From Micromonospora ferruginea (lineage in GTDB: Bacteria; Actinomycetota; Actinomycetes; Mycobacteriales; Micromonosporaceae), in the NCBI RefSeq assembly GCF_013694245.2, contig NZ_CP059322.2:5835001-5899000 (forward strand): a stretch of DNA of 64,000 nt. The letters are read 5' to 3'. Positions within the stretch are counted from its first letter, which is position 1. The number at the start of each line of letters is the position of its first letter. Below are positions 19,179 to 27,154 of the stretch, in pieces. The notes below the pieces were generated by a model. That model searched no databases. It had not been told where the DNA came from and saw only the letters and a program-made list of their open reading frames with translations. A program made the translations under genes and the position numbers.

Positions 19179-21350
19179 TTAAGGAGCGATGACCTTCGGC
19201 TCAGGAGTCTCATCAGAGGCTTCAAGCTCGCCTAGGGCGCTCCATGCTAGATCCGCAAGGGTTTCACCAGTGCTGATAGCCCAGCGGGCAGTTCCTTGAT
19301 TTGCCACAGGCTGGTCTTCCCACCGAGCCAGGTTCCACATATGAGAGATTAGCCCCGATGGTGAATACTGCAGGCCGTCCGCTGCCCACACTAGCGGTTT
19401 CGTCCGATGAGGGGTCCAAGTAGCCCGTGCCCGGGTCGGGTCCTCGGCCAGCCAGTCCTTCAATGCCTCGGCCTCAGACCGATTGCCTGGCGACAATGTG
19501 AGAGCCTCTCCCTCAGCAAGAACCGCCTTATCTATTAGCACCGAGACGGCATTCGGGCGCCGCTTGCGCTTCGCTGGCACTCGACGATACTTATTCCGAT
19601 CTGGGAGGTGAGCTTGTTGCGCGCCACCAAGCACCTGCTCGGCGATTTCTCGGCACCGTGATACATCGGAGCAGACCGACCGGATCTGTGAACGCTCCGT
19701 GTAGAGCGCATCGATTGCACCCGCAACAATAGGCAGGAGTTCCTCAACCAGCCGTTTTGTCTCATTGACGGCATGTTCGGCCCACTCAAGCCGCGGATCC
19801 GGTTCGTCAATCGCATCGGTATCGAGCCGACGGAATACCAGATGGGCGAGGAGGTATACCCCATGCTCGGCTAATGCAACGCCACGTCCTGTATAGCGAG
19901 TACGAAGTTGATGGAGCGTGCGCCTCACCTGCCTTAGTACCTGGACCGCGTTCCAAACCAGGTAGACACCAGGCTGCGGCCGAAAAAGGACATCGTAGAT
20001 GCCCTGCGAGCCCCGTTCCCACAACACGTCAAGAGTGGTCGCGATGCGCGCTGCATATTGGCTATCGGGATGAAAACAAGCCAGCGCACATGCAGCTTCC
20101 ACAACCGAGCAGCCAGTGTCGGGTTGCGGCTCCAGCTCGCTGCGGCGGACACTGTATTCGAGCCCGAGCTCTGCTCGCATTTCCTCCAAAATCGCTGCCT
20201 GGATTGGATCGAGGGCGATAAAGTCCCTAGCTTCGACGCGATTCTGACGATTCGTCGCCTGAGTCGCCTGTTTGGCGAAGTCCGCAGCCTTGCCCGTAAC
20301 GATGATGCGCACGCCGACTTGAGCCGATGCGGCGATATCATCTGCGGCAACCGCCTCAGCGACCGAACGAACCGTTTGAGCCCCATTTACCACGCTGGCG
20401 TTGCGCAAGGTCAGCCCAAGCGGACGGGATTGCGGGAAACGCATGGACGGGTGACTTTTTTCGGCTGACTCGCAGAGGATCGTTACCCCATTATTGAAGT
20501 ACCAAAAGTGGGCCGGCTCTCTCGTAAGAGTATCAATGACCTCATTGTTGATCGGTGTGCGACCAAGGGGATTGCGAATATTGAGGTTGAAGAGGGTCGA
20601 GCCGTGCTCAAGCCAGTGCGCTACCTGCTCCGCCTCAACGACACCTTGGTAAGACTCGTATGGCGTGCTAATGGCAAACCAGGGAAACAGATCGGCTTCC
20701 AAGTCAACTGGCCTTGGCGCAATGTCATCCCGAACCGAGGCCCATAGTTCGGACGACAACATGATTCGATGGCGCAGCACGTCGCCGTGGCGGTTGAACT
20801 CCTGCTCGCCATTATCGATGGCCAGCTGGAATCCGTCGGTCACGTCGTCGGCTCGCATCAGTGCGATGACTTGCGTAACTGGTACGGGGCCGCTTGCCAT
20901 GACGCTCTTTGCTCGTTCGGCCAGTTGCCGGCCTCGGGGATTGAACGGGGCAAAGTCCTCGTCGTCGATTAGCCGCAGTCCGGCGAGAAGTTCCAACACC
21001 GCAGAGCGGTCGCAGCTAGCCCTTCCGTTCTTGCTCCATTTTGCTTGAACCAAGAAGACGTGCGGATCCGCACCATCCACGACCGCGATCGCATCGATAC
21101 CTTGGTCTGCATGGCCGTCGGTGACGGCGAGCGACGCCTCCTGTGGAGTCCAGCCTGTGGCAATGCGAACCGCCTGAGCCGCCAAGGCCCTAGACAGCAT
21201 GCGCGGCTCGCGTTCCTCGTCAGGTTTCCCCTCCAAGTCGCTGAGATCCAGCAAGCCAGCGTCCACATACGACGTCCTGAGGAACGCTTCGACCTGGCGT
21301 ACCTGGAGGGCGGTATCCCCGTTGCCGGTGCGTGGGCTTGTCGGACTCAA
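19179..21350 (-). CDS. AIPR-family protein with PD-(D/E)xK-like N-terminus, abortive-infection type
   Basis: The 723-residue protein carries the AIPR signature: FWYFNNGVTILC (NNGVT at 286-290) and ASVVNGAQTVRSV (NGAQT at 322-326). Before it lies a restriction-endonuclease-like segment, GIDAIAVVDG then HVFLVQAKWS, with Asp86 and Gln102-x-Lys104 fitting the D...QxK form of the PD-(D/E)xK fold. AIPR proteins are named from abortive phage resistance and often sit next to restriction-modification genes, as here. The TTG start (21348-21350) gives the fullest N-terminus and has GGGGG upstream; a later start would remove part of the nuclease-like domain. It lies 181 bp after hsdS and may have its own promoter. 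Confidence 0.82.
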   Translation of the reverse strand: MSPTSPRTGNGDTALQVRQVEAFLRTSYVDAGLLDLSDLEGKPDEEREPRMLSRALAAQAVRIATGWTPQEASLAVTDGHADQGIDAIAVVDGADPHVFLVQAKWSKNGRASCDRSAVLELLAGLRLIDDEDFAPFNPRGRQLAERAKSVMASGPVPVTQVIALMRADDVTDGFQLAIDNGEQEFNRHGDVLRHRIMLSSELWASVRDDIAPRPVDLEADLFPWFAISTPYESYQGVVEAEQVAHWLEHGSTLFNLNIRNPLGRTPINNEVIDTLTREPAHFWYFNNGVTILCESAEKSHPSMRFPQSRPLGLTLRNASVVNGAQTVRSVAEAVAADDIAASAQVGVRIIVTGKAADFAKQATQATNRQNRVEARDFIALDPIQAAILEEMRAELGLEYSVRRSELEPQPDTGCSVVEAACALACFHPDSQYAARIATTLDVLWERGSQGIYDVLFRPQPGVYLVWNAVQVLRQVRRTLHQLRTRYTGRGVALAEHGVYLLAHLVFRRLDTDAIDEPDPRLEWAEHAVNETKRLVEELLPIVAGAIDALYTERSQIRSVCSDVSRCREIAEQVLGGAQQAHLPDRNKYRRVPAKRKRRPNAVSVLIDKAVLAEGEALTLSPGNRSEAEALKDWLAEDPTRARATWTPHRTKPLVWAADGLQYSPSGLISHMWNLARWEDQPVANQGTARWAISTGETLADLAWSALGELEASDETPEPKVIAP

Positions 21351-21531
21351 GAGCTACCCCCGGGACTATCGCGGCGTGCGGCGTAGTGTGTGAGTGTCTC
21401 ACGCTTGGGCCCCCCCAGGCCATGATCACAAAGCTATCCGTCCAGGGCACCTCATTGATTTGTGGTCGCCCTCCGCGAACGTCCAACCGAGAAGGCTGAG
21501 GAGTCGGCTGGGCTGCTTGCGGACGCGACAG

Positions 21532-22887
21532 TCAGCGCAAGGTGCGAGGCGTGGCGTTGGACACGTTTGCTGCAGCGAGGGATCTGGCTTCCTGGAGTGC
21601 TTGGTACGCCTGGTCGACGGTTGCAGCGTAGGTGTCCAGCGCGGTCTGATACAGAGATTCGACCTTGAGTTGAACGGCGCGGTCGGGAATTGGTGTTGGA
21701 AGGTTCGCCAAGGCGGATCCCGGGATTCCCGCGAGGTTCGTCGTGACCTGCGCTCGGCTCTGCAGCCAGGCTTGGGCGTAGGGAGTGTTGATGTATGCCT
21801 CTAGGTACCCGGGGCTAACATCGCCGCCGGCGACCCGAACCCGAAAAATGTGGTCGTCGTGAGTGCATTCTTCGACTTGGCCCCTCCACAGCGCTGCCTT
21901 GCCGACCAGTTCGAGACTGTTATTCCGGCATACAAGCACGTCGTGAAGGTGGAGGCGCATCGACTCAAAACTATCTTCAGGTACATCAATAGTCCGAATA
22001 TCCGACAAGTCAATGAACCCAGCTCGCAGGTTGGCGACACGGAGGTAAGGGCGGGCGTTCTGATTCGGGCGGTTTCGAGGCGACTTCGAGACTCCTCGCA
22101 GGATCATAGCCACTGTCCGATCGCCAAGCCTCCGGACAGGGAACGCGCATCGCAACTCGTCCGAGAGCCCAGACAAATCAGATCTGGTGCGGCGGACACT
22201 CCAAGTACTGAGCTGGCTGAGCTGAGCTGTGAAGCGCGTGTCAACCGCCCGCCGGAGATCCATCGAGATGCCGAGAACGTCCTGTATCTCGACCATGGTT
22301 TGAGGTACGACATTCTCCACCGTCGCGATCCGCTGGATTGCGCTCGCGCGCTTCTCTTCGTACTCGTCAACAATCGACCGCTGCACTTCTTGGTCAGGCA
22401 CTGGAACGCGAAGTCCCAAGAAGTCCTCTGGGGTGACACGTTTGCGCCCGCTATGGCCCGCCGCAAGTCCTTCGAGCTGCGACAGGAAGATCGGCGTTCG
22501 AAGTAGAAGTGCCGCGTATTGGGGAAGGAGCGCTTCCGCAGACGTAAGGTCGAAGATCGGATACTCAGTTGAGAAGGCCAGTAGATCGATCGAGGGTGGG
22601 ACAATCCCGATCGCGCCGTTCCGAGCATCGATCTTGCTGAAAACCAGGTCCCCGCTCTTGGCTAGATACGTCCTGCCTTGAATGAGCCTTTCGCCAGCGC
22701 GTACGGTGACGCTTCCGTCAAATGAGATGCTCCCAAGAGGCGCAGTCGAAAGCGCCGTTTCGGATCGCCGCACGGCGAGACGCGACAGCGGCTCCAAGAG
22801 GCTGGGTTCCTGCGGCCAGGACAGAGTTCTAAGCTGCTTGACGTCCCAGCGCCTCAATTCGGCGAAGCGGGTCACCTTGCTATACAT
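21532..22887 (-). CDS. hsdS: HsdS-like DNA specificity subunit
   Basis: This 451-residue protein has the two-part organisation of type I-like specificity subunits: two target-recognition domains, each followed by helical conserved segments. The first ends near SGRKRVTPEDFLGLRVPVPD and EVQRSIVDEYEEKRASAIQR; the second ends near TTNLAGIPGSALANLPTPIP. It would set the bipartite target sequence and bind the methyltransferase chain. The ATG at 22885-22887 overlaps the end of the upstream gene by eight bases, which is preferred over an ATG 72 bases earlier that would give a long overlap. Confidence 0.85.
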   Translation of the reverse strand: MYSKVTRFAELRRWDVKQLRTLSWPQEPSLLEPLSRLAVRRSETALSTAPLGSISFDGSVTVRAGERLIQGRTYLAKSGDLVFSKIDARNGAIGIVPPSIDLLAFSTEYPIFDLTSAEALLPQYAALLLRTPIFLSQLEGLAAGHSGRKRVTPEDFLGLRVPVPDQEVQRSIVDEYEEKRASAIQRIATVENVVPQTMVEIQDVLGISMDLRRAVDTRFTAQLSQLSTWSVRRTRSDLSGLSDELRCAFPVRRLGDRTVAMILRGVSKSPRNRPNQNARPYLRVANLRAGFIDLSDIRTIDVPEDSFESMRLHLHDVLVCRNNSLELVGKAALWRGQVEECTHDDHIFRVRVAGGDVSPGYLEAYINTPYAQAWLQSRAQVTTNLAGIPGSALANLPTPIPDRAVQLKVESLYQTALDTYAATVDQAYQALQEARSLAAANVSNATPRTLR

Positions 22888-25474
22888 GTTCTTGCTCGCT
22901 GCGCTTCTTCGCGAACGCGCGATAGCGTTCGAGAATCTCAGGGAGTTCATTCGGAACATCGGGACCAGTATCGCCGGTCGCGGTAATTCCTGCCTTCTCT
23001 ACCTCGGCCATAAAGATCGGATAATCAAAGATCTCCCGTGCTCGCTGACGCGCCACCCCCTCGGTGCGGTCCCGAATATCAGCCGATGCCGCAGCCTCGG
23101 CAGACAGAACTTCTTGGACCGCGTCAAGCTGCGAGTCGCCTAAAGACAGCGAGAGGCCGTCTAACTCCTGCTGCAGCGCTTTATTGCTGTCTTCAGCGGA
23201 TCGGATGCGAGCCCAGATTCTCATGGCGTCTTCGGGGGTCACAGAGGAGGAATCGGCGACAGTGCCGTCCTCGAATAAGGCGTCTGCTGGTGCAAACGTG
23301 TTCGGATTGACGGCCCGCTGGTAGCGGCGCACCTCTGCTTTTTCCTGAGCGCTCATGCTCTTCACCGCAGCCCTGTACGAGCGTTGCAGGGCGATGATCT
23401 CGTCGGTGAGTTGGTTCCGCTCAACGAGCAGGAGCCGCAGACGCTCGGCAGCCGGCCCGAGCGCCTTACATGCGGCAGCGGCTTCGGCCTCTGCCAGGTC
23501 TCGCTGCTCAGCCGCCCACCCTTGCGCAAATACCTTGCCTTCGCTAACGGCATCGGCCCATGCATCTTCGTCCTCTGTAGTGAAACGCCGAAGGAAGACA
23601 AGAGACGTCTTGACAGTGGCCTTTGAACTAGCAAAGACCTCGTGAGGGACGGAGACGACAGCGAGGAGCTTGGCCCGTCCTTCAACATAGTCCCGTAGCC
23701 ACTGCATCGAGGGGTTGTTGAGGATTCCTTCGGGCAAGACAATGCCGAGTTCGCCGCCGCGCTCCAAAAGGTCAATGCAGCGCTCGACGAACAAAGTTTC
23801 GGTGGACCGATTGGGTCGGATCTTCGACGTTGCTACCGAGCCGCCAATCGGGTCTCGCCCGATGTCGAATAGGCTCAGGATGGGCAGTCGCTCTCTGGCC
23901 GCTCGGTGAAGCCTGACGTGGCTGGAGTGCCAATCATCATCTTTGTATAGGTCGGTGTAGAGCTTGATGCGCTTGGGATCGTCTAGTACCCGGGTTTGCT
24001 CAGTTGCGCCGACAATCTGGTCGCGGCCCACGTTGGATCCAAATGGCGGGTTGGTAATCACGTACTTGAAGCGGCCGGGGAAAATCCCTCCAACATCGAT
24101 CAGGCCGTCGTGGTAGTAGATTCCACCGTGCCCATCGCCGTGCATAATCATATTCATTTTGCTGGTGCGCGCTGCGCGAGGCTCGGCGTCGGTCCCATAG
24201 ATCGTTGAACGGGACAGGACGGATATCCGTGAGCTTTCATCGGAGTCGTCCAACTGAGAGTTAAGCCTGGCAAATTGGTGCTCGATGGCGGCCTGGAGCT
24301 GCTCATCTGCCCAGCCCTCTGCCACAGCTTTTGCCTCTAGGTCCGCGCGGGCCTGTCGTTTGCTGCTCTCGACATCCGCGAGAATTTTAGCGCGAATGTA
24401 CTCAAAGACCTTGATCAAAAAGCCGCCCGTTCCGCTGGCCGGGTCGCAAACGAGGTCGCCTTCTCCTGGATCCAGCATCTCGACCATGAAATCGACGACA
24501 GGTCGAGGCGTGAAGAACTGTCCCAACTCACCCCGGAAGGTTTGACCGAGAAAACGTTCGAAGGCGATTCCCTTGACATCATCACTGGTCGCCGAGAGGT
24601 CAAAGCCTTCAAGTTTAGCCACGATTCGGCGGAAAGTAGCGAGAGAGATGCGGAGGGTGTCCTCCTCACCGAAGAGCTCGTCTGCCTCGTAGATCTTCTT
24701 AGCGTCTTCGTAAAGATCTTTCAACAGTCCTTCTGGGTTGCTGCGCCGCATTTGCGCGTACCGGTCCATGTAATCCCGAGTGAAGCGCTCCCGCTCGCCA
24801 GTCCGCTCGAAGCCCATTTTGATGAAGAGGACCTTGGAGATTTCGTCGAAAGCTGACCCAGGATCCATTTTGTGGTTGTCACGCAGGATCGAGTGACACT
24901 CGTGCAGAAGCTTCCTGAACTCGTCTCGGGTGAACGCCTTGGTGGCGCGCCGAACGGCCGCCATCCTGCGCCTGTCAGCGAGGTCGGCCGCTGACGGAAG
25001 GTCTGCGACCTCTATGCACTCGCCCGGCGCACCGGGCTTCAACAGAAGGCAGCGAGTCTCCTTGTGGTTGTGCATCACAAGGAACTCGCACTCGGCCGAG
25101 CGGGCGTAGCTTTCGCCCTGCCAGTAGTCCTCCACCAGCAGAGGTACGTGTTCAGCCTTCGTCTCCACCGCCAGGACGTAATCGCGATTCTCTGCCTTCG
25201 CGGCAGCATCGCGACAGACAAGGATGTCCGCTCGTGTCGCCCGACGCCCAACCTGCATCGGCTTCTCTTGGACCATCTGCTCAAGAGAGTACCCGTAGTA
25301 CGTGTACAGGCGGTAAATGAACGCCTGACGAACCAACTCCTCGGGGTTCGCGATCCGCCATTCCTGCGCAAGCGGAGCCCAAACATAGGAGCCGTCGCGG
25401 TGAAGAGGATTCTCCGCCGAATCCGTGTAGTGCTTGCTCGGGACGGCCGTCGGAGGTCGGCGCGACGGGGGCAT
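22880..25474 (-). CDS. nuclease-N6-adenine methyltransferase fusion (RM subunit)
   Basis: The 864-residue chain joins an HsdR_N-like domain to an HsdM-like methyltransferase. The N-terminal part shows RADILVC (Asp83) and LAVETKAE (Glu104-x-Lys106), a PD-(D/E)xK pattern. The MTase_N helical region follows (about 180-310), then the SAM motif DPASGTGGFL at 344-353 and the catalytic NPPFG at 475-479. A coiled, charged C-terminus ends the chain. Fusion of cleavage and methylation with a separate S subunit recalls type IIB enzymes such as BcgI. No helicase-bearing HsdR lies nearby. The ATG at 25472-25474 has GAAGGAAG upstream. Whether the nuclease domain cuts DNA or only regulates is open. Confidence 0.85.
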   Translation of the reverse strand: MPPSRRPPTAVPSKHYTDSAENPLHRDGSYVWAPLAQEWRIANPEELVRQAFIYRLYTYYGYSLEQMVQEKPMQVGRRATRADILVCRDAAAKAENRDYVLAVETKAEHVPLLVEDYWQGESYARSAECEFLVMHNHKETRCLLLKPGAPGECIEVADLPSAADLADRRRMAAVRRATKAFTRDEFRKLLHECHSILRDNHKMDPGSAFDEISKVLFIKMGFERTGERERFTRDYMDRYAQMRRSNPEGLLKDLYEDAKKIYEADELFGEEDTLRISLATFRRIVAKLEGFDLSATSDDVKGIAFERFLGQTFRGELGQFFTPRPVVDFMVEMLDPGEGDLVCDPASGTGGFLIKVFEYIRAKILADVESSKRQARADLEAKAVAEGWADEQLQAAIEHQFARLNSQLDDSDESSRISVLSRSTIYGTDAEPRAARTSKMNMIMHGDGHGGIYYHDGLIDVGGIFPGRFKYVITNPPFGSNVGRDQIVGATEQTRVLDDPKRIKLYTDLYKDDDWHSSHVRLHRAARERLPILSLFDIGRDPIGGSVATSKIRPNRSTETLFVERCIDLLERGGELGIVLPEGILNNPSMQWLRDYVEGRAKLLAVVSVPHEVFASSKATVKTSLVFLRRFTTEDEDAWADAVSEGKVFAQGWAAEQRDLAEAEAAAACKALGPAAERLRLLLVERNQLTDEIIALQRSYRAAVKSMSAQEKAEVRRYQRAVNPNTFAPADALFEDGTVADSSSVTPEDAMRIWARIRSAEDSNKALQQELDGLSLSLGDSQLDAVQEVLSAEAAASADIRDRTEGVARQRAREIFDYPIFMAEVEKAGITATGDTGPDVPNELPEILERYRAFAKKRSEQEHV

Positions 25475-25786
25475 GGGCTTCCTTCGGGGCTGGCTGACGA
25501 GGTTGTTGGGTCAGCCAGAGGGTAGCCGGGCAGGCGTGTGTGACCTAGATCCCACGCAGCTCGAGGCTCCGTGACGAGGCCGGCCGGCCGCCGCAGTGCT
25601 GGCCGAGCGGCGAGCGCCGAGACTGGAAAAAGGTGCTGCGAGGACTGATGAGAGGCGGTTCGCAATGCTGTCGACAGCAACGCTGACAGCAACGTCGCTG
25701 GACGACGGCACCCTGTCGAGGGCTGGCACGAGCAACGCTTCGAACGTGAAGCCGTTGCCGGACGCGTGCGGACGCGGTGCACAGAG
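25475..25786. other. non-coding right end of the element, before attR
   Basis: This region presumably carries the promoter of the leftward RM gene and the P-arm of the attachment site. No gene is visible. It includes the integrase arm-like repeat at 25673-25694 and a further AGCAACGCT at 25731-25739. Confidence 0.6.
25673..25694 (+). repeat. tandem GACAGCAACG repeat, probable integrase arm site (right)
   Basis: It is the same 22 bp as 4769-4790 and in the same orientation, 92 bp inside attR. In the excised circle the two blocks would flank the attP core. Confidence 0.6.
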
Positions 25787-25837
25787 CTTGTAAGCGAGAT
25801 GTCGCCGGTTCGATCCCGGCCGGGGGCTCCAATTCCA
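25787..25837 (+). repeat. attR: 51-bp copy of the tRNA-Thr 3' part
   Basis: It is identical to 4677-4727, beginning in the anticodon loop and including the T-arm, the acceptor 3' strand and CCA. Without a 5' half it is not a tRNA gene. The chromosome resumes at 25838. Confidence 0.92.
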
Positions 25838-25877
25838 GAAGGCGTCCCGGGTCGGCAGCCGCCGTACGTCCCGGCGG

Positions 25878-26540
25878 TCAGACGGCGGCGTCCCGCGCGG
25901 GCCGCAGGCCCCGGACGGTCAGATAGACGCCCAGCGAGAACTCCCACGCGGCGATGGGGAGTGCGCCGACCGCGGTCACCGGGGACAACCGGTCCCAGGC
26001 CCCGAACAGCACGCCGGCGTCGGAGGCGACGAGCAGGGGCGCGCCGACCAGCCCGAGCAGTGGGAGCACACGCGGGACGAGGCGCGACCGGTAGAGCAGG
26101 GAGCCCAGCAGCAGAGCGTTCACGGCCGGGATGAGGCTCTGGCTGAGCAGGAACATCGAGTCGTAGAGGGCGACCAGCGCCTGCCCGGTCACCGGTGCCT
26201 CCGCGCCGGCCCCGGCCCGCCGCAGGCCGACGATCGTCAGGATGCTCGCGACGCCGACGAGGATGCCGGCGGCCTCCACCACCCGGGCGGCGACGAAACC
26301 CAGCGCGCGCGCCTCGCCATGACGCTTGAGCACCGGGAACAGCGCGACGGCGGTGCCGACGCAGGCGAGGGCGACGATCACCTCGAGGACACCGCCGACG
26401 ACGACCGGGGTCTCCGACGCGGTGCTCGTCAGGAAGTCCGCGTCGCGCACCGGGCGGTACAGCGCGACGGTGGGGATCGAGGAGAAGGTGAGCACGTAGA
26501 ACCCGCCGGCCACCAGCGAGGTCTTCCGCAGTGGGTCCAC
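25878..26540 (-). CDS. DUF4386-like integral membrane protein
   Basis: The 220-residue protein opens with DPLRKTSLVAGGFYVLTFSS and has about six hydrophobic helices, matching DUF4386, a widespread actinobacterial membrane family of unknown activity. The GTG at 26538-26540 has GGAGGGGG five bases upstream and starts exactly at the conserved family opening; an upstream GTG at 26582 would add an unrelated tail. It is the first chromosomal gene right of attR and is divergent from the AraC-type regulator, which may control it. Confidence 0.8.
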   Translation of the reverse strand: MDPLRKTSLVAGGFYVLTFSSIPTVALYRPVRDADFLTSTASETPVVVGGVLEVIVALACVGTAVALFPVLKRHGEARALGFVAARVVEAAGILVGVASILTIVGLRRAGAGAEAPVTGQALVALYDSMFLLSQSLIPAVNALLLGSLLYRSRLVPRVLPLLGLVGAPLLVASDAGVLFGAWDRLSPVTAVGALPIAAWEFSLGVYLTVRGLRPARDAAV

Positions 26541-26633
26541 CGGCACCCCCTCCGTCGCCACCGTTCCATCGATGATGGCCACTCGGCTGCCCGCGGGCGA
26601 TCGGCCACTCGGCCAGGTTCGCCGGACCGAGAT

Positions 26634-26680
26634 GTTAAGCGGGGCCCCTTCCTATGCCTGAGGCGTTAACCGGGGGCCCG
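26634..26680 (-). repeat. GTTAA/GGGGCCCC intergenic repeat, copy A
   Basis: It reads GTTAAGCGGGGCCCC, then a TATGCCTGAGGC spacer, then GTTAACCGGGGGCCC. Its reverse complement aligns with the copies at 40275 and 50583. It lies between divergent genes. Confidence 0.75.
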
Positions 26681-26704
26681 GCCTTTCGGGCGTAGCCTGC
26701 AGCG

Positions 26705-27154
26705 ATGAGCCGGGCGGTGGAGGAGTCGAACCGGGCCATGCTGCGCGCCCGGGACGCGATGGACCGGGCGTACGCGCAGCCGCTGGACATTCCCGCGCTG
26801 GCCCGGATCGCGCACGTCTCCGAGGCCCACTTCATCCGGACGTTCCGCGCCACGTTCGGCGAGACCCCGCACCGCTACCTGCAACGCCGGCGCGTCGAGC
26901 GGGCCATGTACCTGCTGGTGCACACCGCGCAGCCGGTCACCGAGATCTGTCACCTGGTCGGCTTCGGCAGTCTCGGCACGTTCAGCCGGACGTTCCGCGA
27001 CGTGGTCGGCGAGTCGCCCTCGGACTACCGGCGCCGCAAGGTCGCCCCGGCGGACCTGCCGAGCTGCTTCACCAAGGCGTGGATGCGCCCGAGCACCGCC
27101 GCCGGCCCGCCGCCGGGCGACCTCAGTGGCCCCGGACCCGCCGCCGCACCATGA
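26705..27154 (+). CDS. AraC-family transcriptional regulator, HTH domain only
   Basis: The 149-residue protein consists mainly of the double AraC HTH (LDIPALARIAHVSEAHFIRT; FGETPHRYLQRRRVERAMYL; HLVGFGSLGTFSRTFRDVVG) with no sensor domain, plus a Pro-rich tail. It would act as a small DNA-binding activator; its neighbour and possible target is the DUF4386 gene, divergent across repeat copy A. Its end overlaps the convergent asparagine-synthase-like gene by 32 bp. Confidence 0.88.
   Translation: MSRAVEESNRAMLRARDAMDRAYAQPLDIPALARIAHVSEAHFIRTFRATFGETPHRYLQRRRVERAMYLLVHTAQPVTEICHLVGFGSLGTFSRTFRDVVGESPSDYRRRKVAPADLPSCFTKAWMRPSTAAGPPPGDLSGPGPAAAP

Larger units (their letters stand above)
4677..25837. 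mobile_element. integrated pSAM2-like AICE with defence cargo
   Basis: A 51-bp perfect direct repeat made of the tRNA-Thr 3' part plus six further bases bounds 21.16 kb. Inside are, from the tRNA outward, integrase, excisionase, RepSA-type initiator, DUF2637 protein, FtsK-like translocase, Pra-like and KorSA-like regulators and a Nudix protein. This is the backbone of the pSAM2 family of actinomycete integrative and conjugative elements, which replicate by rolling circle and move as double-stranded DNA. The attR-proximal third carries OLD, AIPR, HsdS and nuclease-methyltransferase genes of lower G+C. All backbone genes look intact, so excision and transfer are possible but not shown. Confidence 0.9.

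Noticed and set aside
21532..25474. Classical type I restriction-modification system
   Set aside because: No HsdR translocase is encoded in the element. The nuclease-like domain is fused to the methyltransferase.
25545..25832. Leftward frame containing a GIEPATSRLQ segment near attR
   Set aside because: This is a well-known artefact of reading the reverse strand of tRNA T-arm sequence; it is not a gene.
25787..25837. Second tRNA-Thr gene
   Set aside because: Only the 3' part from the anticodon loop on is present, with no 5' acceptor or D-arm. It is the attR copy.
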